DNA of 64,000 nt from JAXMCI01 sp046349435 (GTDB taxonomy: Bacteria; Pseudomonadota; Alphaproteobacteria; Dongiales; Dongiaceae), in assembly GCA_046349435.1 (NCBI GenBank), contig JAXMCI010000018.1:1-64000 (forward strand), written 5' to 3'. Made by a program: the position numbers and the translations under genes. Position 1 is the first letter of the stretch, and each line of letters opens with the position of its first letter. Below, one piece after another: positions 34,683 to 44,212 of this stretch. The notes under the pieces were generated by a model. The model did not search any database, was not told the origin of the DNA, and was given only the letters and a program-made list of their open reading frames with translations.

Positions 34683-36734
34683 CTACCACATCCGGATGCG
34701 CTGCTCCGGCGGCAGGTAGAGCTTGTCGCCGGGCTTCACGTCGAAGGCCGCGTACCAGGCATCGACGTTGCGCACCACGTCGGGGCGGACCTTCGAGGGC
34801 GAATGCACGTCGATGCGCAACAGCTGCACCATGGCCGCCTCCCGAACCTTCTCGCGCCAGGCCTGGGCGAATCCCAGGAAGAAGCGCTGGTCGCCGGTGA
34901 GGCCGTCGATCACCGGTGCCGGCTTGCCGCCGAGCGAGCGGTGATAGGCGTCGTAGGCGACCAGCACGCCGGCGAGGTCGGCGATGTTCTCGCCGAGCGT
35001 CAGCTGCCCGTTGACATGCTGTCCCGGCAGCACCTCGTAGGCCGAGTATTGCGCCACCAGATTCTCGCTGGCCGCCTTGAAGCGGGCGGCGTCCTCGGGG
35101 GTCCACCAGTTCGCCATCCGGCCCTCGGCGTCGAACTTCTGGCCCTGGTCGTCGAACAGGTGCGAGATCTCGTGGCCGATCACCGCGCCGATGGCGCCGT
35201 AGTTGACGGCGTCGTCCGCGGCGGGATCGAAGAACGGGGGCTGCAGGATCGCCGCCAGGAAGACGATCTCGTTCCATTGCGGGTTGGCGTAGGCATTGAC
35301 CTCGAAGGGCGCCCTGCCCCACTCCGTGCGGTCAACCGGCTTGCCGAGCTTCTGCAGCTCGCGGGCCCGCAGGAACGCGATGCCGCGCTGCACGTTGCCG
35401 AGCGCGTCGCCACGCTCGACCACCAGCCCGGCATAGTCCTTCCATGTGTCGGGATAACCGATCTTGCGGGTCAGCCTGGCGATCTTCTGCCGCGCCGCCG
35501 CCCGGGTCGACGGCGCCATCCAGTCGAGCCGCGCCAGCCGGGCGTCGAAGGCGGCGAGCAGGTTGTCGACCAGCGCGTCGATGTCCGCCCTGGCCTGCGG
35601 CGGGAAGTGGCGGGCGACGTAGATCCGGGCCACCGCGTCGCGCAGCACCAGGCCGGTGGCGCCGACCGCCTGCTCCCAGCGCGCCGGCGGCTCCTGCTGG
35701 CCGCGCAGGACCTTGTCGTAGAAGGCGAAGCGCTCGTCCTCGAACGCCTGGGGCAGGAAGGTCGCGGTGTCCTTCAGCAGCGCATAGGTCAGGTAGTCGC
35801 GCCAGGCCGGCAGCGGCTCCCCGGCGACCAGCCTGGCGATGCCGGCGATGGCCGAGGGCGACTCGACATTGACCTCGGCCTGGCCGGCGCAGCCGGCCGC
35901 CTCGAGGAAGACGGCCCAGTCGACGCCGGGGAAGCGCGCCGCGAGCTCGGCGGTGGGCATGCGGTTGTCGGTCTTCTCGACGTCGCGCAGATCGGTGGAC
36001 GGCCAGTGCGCGGCGGCGATCTTGGTCTCCAGCGCCTGGATGCGCTCGGCCCTGGCTTCGCTGTCGGGAATGCCGGCGAGCGCCAGCAGGCGGGCGATGT
36101 GCTGGCGATGCTGGGCCCGCACGGCCGCGAAGCCCTCCTCGAGGTAGAAGTCGCGGACGTCGAGCGACAGCCCTCCGGCGGAGATCTCGAGAACCATCCT
36201 CGACGGATCCGCCCGGTCGATCGCCGGGGCGACCTTCAGGGGGCGGGCGCCGAAGCCGTTGTTGTCGGCGCCCAGCAGGCGCGACAGGTCCTGGACGCTC
36301 TGGACGGCGGCGATGCGGTCGAGCCCGGGCTTGAGCGGCGCCAGGCCGAGCTTGCCGATCGTCGCCTGGTCCATGAGGGCGGCGTAGAAGTCGCCGATCT
36401 GGCGCCGCTCGCTGCCGGCCGCCGCCTGCCCGTCGGCGGCCGCCTCCTCGAGGATCGCGTGCAGCTGCTCGGCCGCCTGATCCGCCAGCCCCGGGAAGCC
36501 GCCGACGCTCAGCCGGTTGGCGGGGATCACCACGGTCCTGTCCCACTGGCCGTTGGCGTAGTCGTAGAACTCGTCGCCCGGCCGGGCGCTCTTGTCCATC
36601 CCGGCGAGGTCGAAGCCCCAGGCGCCGATCGCGGGCTTGGCCTGCTGCGCTCCCGCCGCGGACGGGCTCAGCGCCGCCAGCAGCAGGAGGAGGGCCATCT
36701 TCGGGCGGATCGTCCCCGCGATTCTCTCCGGCAT
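34683..36734 (-). CDS. M13-family zinc metallopeptidase (PepO/neprilysin-like)
   Basis: A 683-residue secreted endopeptidase. I chose the ATG complementary to 36732-36734: CGGAGGA lies upstream and a Sec signal follows (MALLLLLAALSPSAAGAQQ, about 12-31). The N-terminal M13 domain begins GDEFYDYANGQWD. The catalytic domain holds NAYANPQWNEIVF (substrate binding), zinc motif GHEISHLFDD (HExxH) and the third ligand in ENIADLAG, then the VDAWYAAFDVKPGDKLYL end typical of the family. M13 enzymes cleave short peptides, so the product is likely periplasmic and degrades signalling or nutrient peptides. It is divergent from katE. Confidence 0.94.
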   Translation of the reverse strand: MPERIAGTIRPKMALLLLLAALSPSAAGAQQAKPAIGAWGFDLAGMDKSARPGDEFYDYANGQWDRTVVIPANRLSVGGFPGLADQAAEQLHAILEEAAADGQAAAGSERRQIGDFYAALMDQATIGKLGLAPLKPGLDRIAAVQSVQDLSRLLGADNNGFGARPLKVAPAIDRADPSRMVLEISAGGLSLDVRDFYLEEGFAAVRAQHRQHIARLLALAGIPDSEARAERIQALETKIAAAHWPSTDLRDVEKTDNRMPTAELAARFPGVDWAVFLEAAGCAGQAEVNVESPSAIAGIARLVAGEPLPAWRDYLTYALLKDTATFLPQAFEDERFAFYDKVLRGQQEPPARWEQAVGATGLVLRDAVARIYVARHFPPQARADIDALVDNLLAAFDARLARLDWMAPSTRAAARQKIARLTRKIGYPDTWKDYAGLVVERGDALGNVQRGIAFLRARELQKLGKPVDRTEWGRAPFEVNAYANPQWNEIVFLAAILQPPFFDPAADDAVNYGAIGAVIGHEISHLFDDQGQKFDAEGRMANWWTPEDAARFKAASENLVAQYSAYEVLPGQHVNGQLTLGENIADLAGVLVAYDAYHRSLGGKPAPVIDGLTGDQRFFLGFAQAWREKVREAAMVQLLRIDVHSPSKVRPDVVRNVDAWYAAFDVKPGDKLYLPPEQRIRMW

Positions 36735-36975
36735 CGTCGCTGATCCTCCGTCGGGCGATTGCTTGGCGGTCTCCCGGTTTACCGAAGCGGCCCGTCGACC
36801 GGCCAATGAGTTTTCTTGTGCCGCCGCGAGGAAAGCTCATCGCCGGCCGCGGCCGGGGAGGGTGCGGCAGCGGTCTGCAGCGAGGGCCGCCGACGGCCGA
36901 GGCGGCGCCGGCCGATCCCTCCATGGTGCCCGGCCCGACCTCCGGCCGGCTCTCGCCGGAATCGCGGCGGGGAAC

Positions 36976-37000
36976 GGAACGCCGGGCCGGTCGCCGGGTT
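36976..37000 (+). promoter_or_regulatory. EcfG-type (general stress) promoter candidate for katE
   Basis: GGAAC (36976-36980) is followed after 17 bases by GTT (36998-37000), the GGAAC-N16/17-GTT pattern of alphaproteobacterial general-stress sigma factor EcfG. Transcription would begin a few bases later, giving a leader of about 28 bases to the katE ATG at 37035. Confidence 0.45.
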
Positions 37001-37034
37001 CAGCCGTGGCAATCGCAGCGCAGGGAGCGGGCTC

Positions 37035-39125
37035 ATGGCGACGCAGGACGGATTCGACACCGACGCCGGCAAGGGCGGCGAGACCCACCAGCATGTCCCG
37101 GCCGGGGGGCCGCATGGCGGCGAGGGGCACCTGACGACCAACCAGGGCATCCGCGTCTCGGACAACCAGAACCAGCTCAAGGCGGGGCCGCGCGGGCCGG
37201 TGCTGCTCGAGGACTTCGTCCTCCGCGAGAAGATCTTCCACTTCGACCACGAGCGGATTCCGGAGCGCATCGTCCACGCCCGCGGCTCGGCGGCGCACGG
37301 CTTCTTCGAGACCTACGAATCGCTCGCCGACCTGACCCGGGCCGACCTGTTCCAGCGGGCCGGCGAGCGCACCCCGGTCTTCGCCCGCTTCTCGACCGTG
37401 GCCGGCGGCGCCGGCTCGGTCGACACGCCGCGCGACGTGCGCGGCTTCGCGGTCAAGTTCTACACCAGGGAGGGCAACTGGGACCTGGTCGGCAACAACA
37501 TCCCGGTCTTCTTCATCCAGGACGCGATCAAGTTCCCCGACCTGATCCATGCCGCCAAGATGGAGGCGGACCGCGGCTTCCCGCAGGCCGCGACCGCGCA
37601 CGACACCTTCTGGGACTTCGTCGGGCTGATGCCGGAATCGATGCACATGATCATGTGGGCGATGTCCGACCGCACCATCCCGCGCTCGCTGCGCACCATG
37701 CAGGGCTTCGGCATCCACACCTTCCGCCTGGTCGACGCCGAGGGCCGCTCGACCTTCGTCAAGTTCCACTGGAAGCCGAAGCTCGGGCTGCAGTCGACGC
37801 TGTGGGACGAGGCGGTGAAGATCGCCGGCGCCGATCCCGACTATCACCGCCGCGACCTGTTCGAGGCGATCCGGCGCGGCGACTTCCCGGAATGGGAGCT
37901 CGGCATCCAGGCCTTCGACGAGGCGTTCGCCGCCGGCCTGCCCTACGACGTGCTCGACGCCACCAAGATCATCCCGGAGGAGGTCCTGCCGGTGCGGCCG
38001 GTCGGCCGCATGGTGCTCGACCGCTGGCCGGACAACTTCTTCGCCGAGACCGAGCAGGTCGCCTACTGCCCGGCCAACGTCGTGCCCGGCATCGACTTCT
38101 CGAACGACCCGCTGCTGCAGGGACGCCTCTTCAGCTATCTCGACACCCAGAAGAGCCGGCTCGGCACCGCCAACTTCCACCAGCTGCCGATCAATGCCGC
38201 GAAGTGCCCGGTGGCGAACTTCCAGCGCGACGGCCAGATGCAGATGCTGGTGCCCAAGGGCCGCGCCAACTACGAGCCGAACAGCCTGGCCGCGGCCGGC
38301 GAGCCGGGCGGTCCCCGCGAATGCCCGGTCACCGGCTTCCGCAGCTTCGCCGCGACCGAGGCGGGCGACAAGCTGCGCATCCGTCCGGAGAGCTTCGCCG
38401 ATCACTACAGCCAGGCGCGGCTGTTCTTCCGCTCGCTCGATGCGGCGGAGCAGGCCCATCTCGCCTCGGCGCTGGTCTTCGAGCTGTCGAAGGTCGCGCT
38501 CGAGACGGTGCGCGGCCGCGTGCTCGCCAACCTGGTCAATGTCGATCCGGATCTCGCTGCCCGGGTCGCCGATGGGCTCGGCGCGGATCTGCCCGAGGCC
38601 GCGCCGGCCGCCGCGCCGGTGCAGGATCTCGAGCCTTCGCCGGCGCTGCGCCTCATCCGCGGGCCGCACGAACGGCACACCCTCGAGGGACGCACCGTCG
38701 GCATCCTGATCGCCGACGGCTCCGACGCCACCCTGGTCGGGACGGTGGCCGAGGGCGTCCGCGAGGCCGGCGGGCGGGCCATGCTGATCGCGCCGAAGGT
38801 CGGCGGGGTCACGCTCTCCGACGGCTCCGCGGTCACCGCCCACGGCCAGCTCGCCGGCACGCCCTCCGTACTGGTCGACGCCGTGGCGCTGATCCTGTCG
38901 GAGGAGGGCTGCGCCCTGCTGCTGAAGGAGGCGGCGGCGGTGCAGTTCGTGATGGACGCGTTCGGCCATCTCAAGGCGATCGGGGCGACGCCGGAGGCGC
39001 AGCCGCTGCTCGACAAGGCGGGCGTCGACCCGGATGACGGGGTGACCGGCCTCGAGGAGGGCTTCCTCGCCGCCGCCGGGCGGCGCTACTGGGACCGCGA
39101 GCCGAAAGTCCGGACGCTCGCCTGA
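37035..39125 (+). CDS. katE: Large-subunit (clade 2) catalase, HPII/KatE type
   Basis: A 696-residue monofunctional haem catalase. GGGAGCGG precedes the ATG. The catalytic His81 lies in IVHARGSAAHG and the distal Asn154 in GNNIPVFF; the proximal Tyr is in RLFSYLDTQ. RFSTVAGGAGSVDTPRDVRG is the catalase signature region. The extra C-terminal domain (about 545-696, TVGILIADGSDA) is the flavodoxin/class-I-amidotransferase-like domain that marks large-subunit catalases. It removes hydrogen peroxide in the cytoplasm, typically in stationary or stressed cells, in line with the EcfG-like promoter upstream. Confidence 0.96.
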   Translation: MATQDGFDTDAGKGGETHQHVPAGGPHGGEGHLTTNQGIRVSDNQNQLKAGPRGPVLLEDFVLREKIFHFDHERIPERIVHARGSAAHGFFETYESLADLTRADLFQRAGERTPVFARFSTVAGGAGSVDTPRDVRGFAVKFYTREGNWDLVGNNIPVFFIQDAIKFPDLIHAAKMEADRGFPQAATAHDTFWDFVGLMPESMHMIMWAMSDRTIPRSLRTMQGFGIHTFRLVDAEGRSTFVKFHWKPKLGLQSTLWDEAVKIAGADPDYHRRDLFEAIRRGDFPEWELGIQAFDEAFAAGLPYDVLDATKIIPEEVLPVRPVGRMVLDRWPDNFFAETEQVAYCPANVVPGIDFSNDPLLQGRLFSYLDTQKSRLGTANFHQLPINAAKCPVANFQRDGQMQMLVPKGRANYEPNSLAAAGEPGGPRECPVTGFRSFAATEAGDKLRIRPESFADHYSQARLFFRSLDAAEQAHLASALVFELSKVALETVRGRVLANLVNVDPDLAARVADGLGADLPEAAPAAAPVQDLEPSPALRLIRGPHERHTLEGRTVGILIADGSDATLVGTVAEGVREAGGRAMLIAPKVGGVTLSDGSAVTAHGQLAGTPSVLVDAVALILSEEGCALLLKEAAAVQFVMDAFGHLKAIGATPEAQPLLDKAGVDPDDGVTGLEEGFLAAAGRRYWDREPKVRTLA

Positions 39126-39297
39126 GGCGGGGGGCGGGGCGGCACTGTTGCCGTAAGCGGCCGGTCAGGCACGCCGGCCAGAGTGGCCGCCTCGCCCTCT
39201 CCCCAACCCTGACATCGGGGGCGACGTGTCGCGCCGCCGGGGTGCCGTTTGCCCGGCGAACGCACGAGGCCGGCGAAAGGTGCGACGCTTGCCGGCG

Positions 39298-40467
39298 TCA
39301 CGCCGCCCGCTCCGGCGTGCTCCGGCGCGGCAGCAGCGGAACGGCCTCGCACAGCACCGCCGCCGCCAGGACGCCGAGATAGGCCGTGGCCAGCAATGGC
39401 TTCAGCCAGCAATCGATCGCGTCGCCCCAGACGATCCCGAGGGCAATCCCGCCGGCGGCAAGCAGCCAGCCCCAGGCGGAGGCGGGCAGGCGGGCCAGCA
39501 GCATCCCGGCACCGACGCCCAGCGCCGGAGCCAGCGCCACGTAGGTCTGCGACTCGATGCGTGGGTTGAACAAGGTGAGATAGACCAGGGTGAGGGCGGC
39601 CAGCGCCAGCGCGCCCCCGCCCGCCGGACGTCGCCGAGCATGCCAGGCCAGCACCAGGGTGGCGACCGCGGCGACGATGCGCAGCGCGAGCTGCGCCGGC
39701 GCGGACAGCGTCAGGCCGGCGACGTGCAGCAAGGCGGCAATGTCGGGATAGGAGAACCAATCCGTCGGCGCCGGCGCGCCGGCGACCTGCAGCTTGGCGA
39801 GCGCCGCGCCGTACTCGGCGACGGCGAAGCCGGGATCGGGCCGCAGCAGCGGAAGCAGCAGCAGCGCCATGCCGCAGGCGGCCAGCGGCAGGCGAAGCGG
39901 CCTGTAGAGGGCGCCGGCGGTCAGCGCGGTGGCGATGGCGAGCGGCTTCAGCGCGACCGCCAGCGCCAGGAGCATGGCGCTGCGCCAGGCACGGCCGCGC
40001 GCCAGCTCGGCGATGCCGTGCAGCAGCAGCCCGGTCATCGCAATCTGCGCCTGGCCATTGGCGATCACCGCTTCCAGCGCCGCCCAGCACACCAGCAGCG
40101 CCACCGCGACGGCCAGGCTCGAGCCGGGCGCCGCCAGCCGCGCCAGCCGGACGAGTCCGCTCAGGTAGAGGGTGGCCGACAGGACGCACCAGAGCGCCGC
40201 GCCCGCCACCGGCCCGAGGAACGCGAAGGGCGTGAAGAGCACCGCGGCGACCGGCAGGTAGAGAAACCCGTGCGGCCCCGGGGTGTAGAGCTTGTCGCCA
40301 GCCCACCAGGCGAGGGCGGCGCGGCGATAGACCGTGAAGCTGAACAGGCCGGCAGTGCCGCGGCCGATGCCCGCCAGGGTGACCAGCACGGTCGCCAGAT
40401 GGCTGGCCAAGGCCGCCGCCAGAAGGGCCGCGCCAAGCCGGCGGCCGTCCCAGCGGCGCGCGATCAT
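39298..40467 (-). CDS. GT87-like integral membrane glycosyltransferase
   Basis: A 389-residue protein with about ten hydrophobic segments. The start at 40467 is favoured because ACAGGAGAGGG precedes that ATG; an in-frame ATG 24 bases upstream is possible. TVYRRAALAWWAGDKLYTPG near residue 43 and FLYLPVAAVLFTPFAFLG match the GT87 (DUF2029) family opening, and ANGQAQIAMTGLL and LALAVALKPLAIATAL are also typical. Family members such as mycobacterial mannosyltransferases add sugars from polyprenyl-phosphate donors outside the membrane. Donor and acceptor here are unknown. Confidence 0.78.
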   Translation of the reverse strand: MIARRWDGRRLGAALLAAALASHLATVLVTLAGIGRGTAGLFSFTVYRRAALAWWAGDKLYTPGPHGFLYLPVAAVLFTPFAFLGPVAGAALWCVLSATLYLSGLVRLARLAAPGSSLAVAVALLVCWAALEAVIANGQAQIAMTGLLLHGIAELARGRAWRSAMLLALAVALKPLAIATALTAGALYRPLRLPLAACGMALLLLPLLRPDPGFAVAEYGAALAKLQVAGAPAPTDWFSYPDIAALLHVAGLTLSAPAQLALRIVAAVATLVLAWHARRRPAGGGALALAALTLVYLTLFNPRIESQTYVALAPALGVGAGMLLARLPASAWGWLLAAGGIALGIVWGDAIDCWLKPLLATAYLGVLAAAVLCEAVPLLPRRSTPERAA

Positions 40468-40502
40468 GCCCTCTCCTGTCGTCCCGGCCATGCCGCCCTG
40501 CG

Positions 40503-41171
40503 TCAGATCAAGCCGGCGACGATGTTGATGGTGAGCGCCAGGATGGTCACGTTGAAGAGGAAAGCAAGCACGCCGTGGGCCAGGGCCACGCGGCGCACCC
40601 GGCCGCTCTCGATGGTCACGTCGGAGACCTGGAACGTCATCCCGACGACGAAGGAAAAGTAGAGGAAGTCCCAGTAGTCCGGCTCGGCGCCGCCGGGGAA
40701 GCGCAGCCCGCCGATCACCCCGTCATCGCCCTCGCCGTAATATTCGTGGGCGTAGTGCAGGGCGAACATGGTGTTCATGAAGCCCCAGGCGAGGACGATG
40801 GTGAGCGCCGCCAGCCCGACATGCAGCCCGGCCTGGGTCGGCGGCTCGCCCTTGGCCCCGTGCAGCTGCGAGACGATGGCCGCCAGCAGGGCCGAGGCCA
40901 CGGCGACGCTGAGCGCCAGGATGACGTGCCGCCCCTCCTCCTCGAGGCGGGCGCGGCGCTGCATCTCGCCCGGCGTGGCGCCGGCCATCATCCGCCACAG
41001 CGCGACGGTGAAGATGGCGGCGGCGAGGTCGAAGGCGGCAAGCAGCCGCGTCACCGGGCCCATCGCCGCCGGCAGCAGCAGCCAGGCAGCGATCCCGACG
41101 GCGACCGTCAGCAGCAGCCGGGGGCGCCGGGGCAGGTGGCGCTTCCGGGGCGCGGCGGATCGGGCCGGCAT
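40503..41171 (-). CDS. DUF1345 family membrane protein
   Basis: A 222-residue protein with about five transmembrane segments. Conserved features of DUF1345 are visible in the C-terminal half: NTMFALHYAHEYY, GGLRFPGGAEPDYWDFLYFS and VGMTFQVSDV, then a final hydrophobic helix. No catalytic motif is evident, and the function of the family is unknown. It lies 35 bases upstream of the GT87-like gene on the same strand, so the two may share a transcript. Confidence 0.87.
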   Translation of the reverse strand: MPARSAAPRKRHLPRRPRLLLTVAVGIAAWLLLPAAMGPVTRLLAAFDLAAAIFTVALWRMMAGATPGEMQRRARLEEEGRHVILALSVAVASALLAAIVSQLHGAKGEPPTQAGLHVGLAALTIVLAWGFMNTMFALHYAHEYYGEGDDGVIGGLRFPGGAEPDYWDFLYFSFVVGMTFQVSDVTIESGRVRRVALAHGVLAFLFNVTILALTINIVAGLI

Positions 41172-41403
41172 CGCGGGCCTCCAGGCAATGAACCGGCCGC
41201 GAGTTTAGCGCAGCCGGCAACACGGCGTCGCATCGCCGCATTTATCCGATCGTGGCAGCGCGCATGGCGGCCGGCATCGCACCGCCAAGCCGCAAATTGC
41301 CACCGCAGGGCAGCCGAGCGTGGGCGTAGGAAAGCCTTTGAAATCAGCGCCATGTAATCCGGCACCTGCCGGGCGTGGCGCGGGAAGGTGACGCGGCCGG
41401 TCG

Positions 41404-42269
41404 ATGAGGAAGGGTATCGTCACGGGACTGCTCGGGATCGGGCTGCTGGCGCTGACCGGCTTCTGCCTGTGGACCGTGGCGGAGCCGCGCGAGACCCGGC
41501 CGTCGATGGTCGAGCTCGGGGTGCCGCCGCCTGACGCCGCGCCGCCGGCTCCGCCGCCGTCGCCGCCGACGGCCGGCGCGCCCGAGACGCCGGCTGGCAC
41601 GGGTGCCTCGAGCGAGCCGCCGCCGCCGCCGGTCGAGAAGCCGGCACAGGCTGTGACGCCGCCGCCGCCGGAGAAGCAGCCGGCGCCGGAGAAGCCGAAG
41701 CAGCAGGCGGCGGCGGCCAGCTCGCCGGCACCCGCCGGGGCAGCGGCGCCCGGCGAAGCCGAAGCCGGAGGCTGCCGGCCCGCCGGCGCCGCCCGGCGCG
41801 CCGGCCCTGGTCGCCGGCCGAGCTGGCGGCCGCCCGCCGCAACGTCGACGCGCTGGCGCGCAAGCTGGCCGCCCCGGCCAAGCCCGCCGACGGCGGGTTC
41901 GATGCCGTGCTGCGCAACCTCCGGACGCTGAAGCGCCAGCAGCTCGCCAGCGCCGGCGATGTCGAGCCGGCGGCGCCGGAGCCGTCCGTGCCGCCGGTCG
42001 AGCTGGTGCGCCGCCAGCTGCTGCCCTGCTGGGAGCGCCGCGACGGCCCGCGCGGGCCGTCCGCCCCGTCGGTGCAGATCCGCCTGCAGCTCGACCCCGC
42101 CGGGCGCGTGGTGCGCACCGAGACGGTCGACCGCAGCCGGCTGGAGGATCCGCTCTACCGCGCCATCGCCACCAGCGCGGTGCGCGCCATCCTGCAGTGC
42201 CAGCCGGTCACGCCGCCACCCGGCCCGCCCGCCAGCTGGGCGGTGCTCACGATGACCTTCGTGCCCTGA
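41404..42269 (+). pseudogene. TolA/TonB-like protein gene, interrupted by frameshifts
   Basis: From ATG 41404 the frame encodes a cytoplasmic start, one transmembrane helix (about 5-25, VTGLLGIGLLALTGFCLW) and a long Pro/Ala/Lys-rich periplasmic stretch. The coding sense then moves: KPKPEAAGPPAPPGAP reads in the next frame from about 41756, and WSPAELAAARRNVDALARKL in the third from about 41808, on to the stop at 42267-42269. The last part has the TolA-like segment GGFDAVLRNLRTLKR and a TonB/TolA C-terminal domain (VELVRRQLLPCWERR, RLEDPLYRAIATSAVRAI). Two single extra Gs, around 41737-41740 and 41809-41810, would explain it. It is either a recent pseudogene or two sequencing errors. Confidence 0.72.
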
Positions 42270-42384
42270 GGGCTCAGCCGCCCGCTGCCAGCGTACTGCC
42301 GTGATTTCAAACCGTGGGGTCGGGCCGATCTGGGGCACGGGCCGAGGCCGTGACGGCGAGCCTGTGGCCAAGCTCCGATCAGAT

Positions 42385-42401
42385 CATAATCCTGCGTTAT
42401 G
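42385..42401. promoter_or_regulatory. LysR-type operator CATAAT-N6-TTATG (importer side)
   Basis: CATAATCCTGCGTTATG has 5-base inverted arms CATAA/TTATG around seven bases and contains the T-N11-A core. The same arms and spacing recur at 47036-47052 beside the LysR gene. Both copies lie 22 bases before a -35 element starting TTG. Confidence 0.72.
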
Positions 42402-42423
42402 GAACGCTCAAAGATACTATAAT

Positions 42424-42452
42424 TTGCCTTGATGAGCCCACCTCCCTAGCAT
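42424..42452 (+). promoter_or_regulatory. Sigma-70-type promoter of the importer genes
   Basis: TTGCCT (42424-42429) and TAGCAT (42447-42452) are separated by 17 bases. The surrounding TTGNCNTGAT and CTCCCTA are also found, equally placed, in the promoter at 47075-47104. The LysR site would be centred near -66, the classic recognition position. The -35 and -10 are weak alone, as usual for activator-dependent promoters. Confidence 0.55.
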
Positions 42453-42593
42453 CCCAGAGCAGCCCGGTACCCGGCCAGCGGCGTCGGCCGGTGCCGGACG
42501 ACTCCAGGGAGGGGTTTGCGACGGTGCGCTCCGATCGGGCGAACCGCCGCAACGACCGAAGTCCGCCATACTATCCGTCAAGGAGCAGGACTC

Positions 42594-44192
42594 ATGCTAA
42601 CCACATCATTGAAGGCGGCATTCGCCGGCTTGCTCATGGGGCTGGTGGCCGGAGTCGGCTCGGCTACTGCCGCCGACAATCCAAAGCCAGGGGGCAAGCT
42701 GATCTACGGCATCGAGAGCGAGATCCCCTGGATGGATCCGCACGTGGTGTTCGGCGGCAGCAACAAGCGGGTGGTGAAGATGGCCTTCGAGGGGCTCGTC
42801 GACCGCGACCGCAGCGATGCCTCCCGCCCGCCGCCTTTGGCGCCAGCGCTCGCCGAGTCCTGGGAGGTGCTGGAGAACGGCACCGTCTATCGCTTCCATC
42901 TGCGCCAGGGTGTCAAGTTCCACGATGGAACGCCCTTCGATGCGGCGGCCGTGGAGTTCAACTTTCGGCGCATCATCGACCCCAGCTTCCAGCACTACTA
43001 CAAGCGCACCGAGTCGCTGAAGAACGGGCCGCTGCGCTATCTCAAGGACGTCAAGGTGGTCGATGCCAAGACGGTCGACCTGATCCTCTCCCAGGCCTGG
43101 AGTCCCTTTCTCGATCAGCTCAGCACGACGCTCTCGGCCGGCCTGCCGCTCATGGTCAGCCCGGAGTCGGTCAAGAAGTACGGCAATGATGGCGTGAACC
43201 TGCACCCGGTCGGCACCGGTCCCTTCAAGATCGTCAGCTACGGCCCGGGCGTACAAACCGTCCTGCAGCGGAATCCCGACTACTGGAACAAGCCGTATCC
43301 CTATCTCGATGAGGTCGACTTCGTCGTGCTTCCCGAGGAATCGACGCGGGTGACCGCCCTCGAATCGGGCGAGGTCGACATGATCACTGCGATCCCGCCG
43401 GACCGCATCGCCTCCTTGAAGCAGGAGGGCTTCACGATCACGATGCCGCAGGCGATGAACCTGGTCTGGTTTATCAGCCTGAACGTCAAGGAGCCGGGGC
43501 TGAGCGACGTCCGCGTGCGCCAGGCGATCAACTACGCGATCGATCGGAAGGGCATCGCCGAGCAACTGCTCGGTGGCTCGGTCTCGCCGATCTCAGCCAT
43601 GGTGCCCGGTACCTCGGTGCTGTGGAACACCGACTTGGCGCAGTCGTACAGCTACGATCCGGCGAAGGCGAAGGCGCTGCTCGCCGAGGCCGGGGTCACC
43701 GCGCTGGCGACGACCGTCCAACTGCCGACCGGCGGCTCCTACATGATCACCCCGGTGCCGATCATGGAGTGGGTGCAGCGCGACCTGGCGGCGATCGGGA
43801 TCACCCTGAAGCTCGAGACCTTCGACTGGGTGACCTATCTGCAGCACTGGCTCAAGGGGCTGCAGCCAGGGGTCGGCATGAACATCATGTCCTGGGGCAC
43901 CGACTATGACGAATGGTGGGCCGACGACATCTTCACCAGCAAGGCGTTCGGCAACACCGGTCACATCGACGACCAGACGATCGACGCGGGCTTCGACAGC
44001 TACGTCACCACGCTCGATCCCAAGGCGCGCCAGGATATCGCCTACAAGATCTTCAAGCGGGCGTCGGACCAGGCCTATTTCGTGCCGATCGCCTCGGACC
44101 GGGCGCCAATCGCCTCGGCGGCCAAGGTCAAGGGCGTGCTGCCGATCCCGGACTGGATGCAGGACTTCCGGGGCTATTGGATTGAGAAGTAG
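42594..44192 (+). CDS. Dipeptide/oligopeptide-type ABC transporter substrate-binding protein
   Basis: A 532-residue family-5 extracellular binding protein. AAGGAG precedes the ATG by eight bases. Residues 1-27 are a Sec signal (LKAAFAGLLMGLVAGVGSATA). Family landmarks are HLRQGVKFHDGTPFDA, NLHPVGTGPFKI, RNPDYWNKPYPYLDEV and VRQAINYAIDRKGIAEQL. The class binds peptides, nickel, glutathione, opines and many small amides. The permeases follow directly and the ATPases lie 8 kb on, beyond hydantoinase, deacylase and amidase genes. An amide, lactam or N-acyl amino acid ligand is therefore likely but not shown. Confidence 0.9.
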   Translation: MLTTSLKAAFAGLLMGLVAGVGSATAADNPKPGGKLIYGIESEIPWMDPHVVFGGSNKRVVKMAFEGLVDRDRSDASRPPPLAPALAESWEVLENGTVYRFHLRQGVKFHDGTPFDAAAVEFNFRRIIDPSFQHYYKRTESLKNGPLRYLKDVKVVDAKTVDLILSQAWSPFLDQLSTTLSAGLPLMVSPESVKKYGNDGVNLHPVGTGPFKIVSYGPGVQTVLQRNPDYWNKPYPYLDEVDFVVLPEESTRVTALESGEVDMITAIPPDRIASLKQEGFTITMPQAMNLVWFISLNVKEPGLSDVRVRQAINYAIDRKGIAEQLLGGSVSPISAMVPGTSVLWNTDLAQSYSYDPAKAKALLAEAGVTALATTVQLPTGGSYMITPVPIMEWVQRDLAAIGITLKLETFDWVTYLQHWLKGLQPGVGMNIMSWGTDYDEWWADDIFTSKAFGNTGHIDDQTIDAGFDSYVTTLDPKARQDIAYKIFKRASDQAYFVPIASDRAPIASAAKVKGVLPIPDWMQDFRGYWIEK

Positions 44193-44212
44193 CCACGCGG
44201 CGAGGCTCACCA

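Larger units (their letters stand above)
42270..42593. other. Regulatory region upstream of the dipeptide-type importer
   Basis: There is no gene in these 324 bases. The middle (42380-42430) is much more AT-rich than its surroundings and contains the LysR-type operator and promoter listed separately. AAGGAG at 42580-42585 is the ribosome binding site of the binding-protein gene. Confidence 0.6.

Noticed and set aside
39126..39297. GCGGCC/GGCCGC repeats after katE as a terminator
   Set aside because: Several alternative pairings are possible in this GC-rich stretch and none is clearly best or followed by T residues.
42418..42423. A perfect TATAAT upstream of the dipeptide-type binding-protein gene
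   Set aside because: It has no -35 at a proper distance and would place the LysR site at about -37. The elements at 42424-42452 match the hydantoinase promoter in spacing and sequence, so I prefer those.
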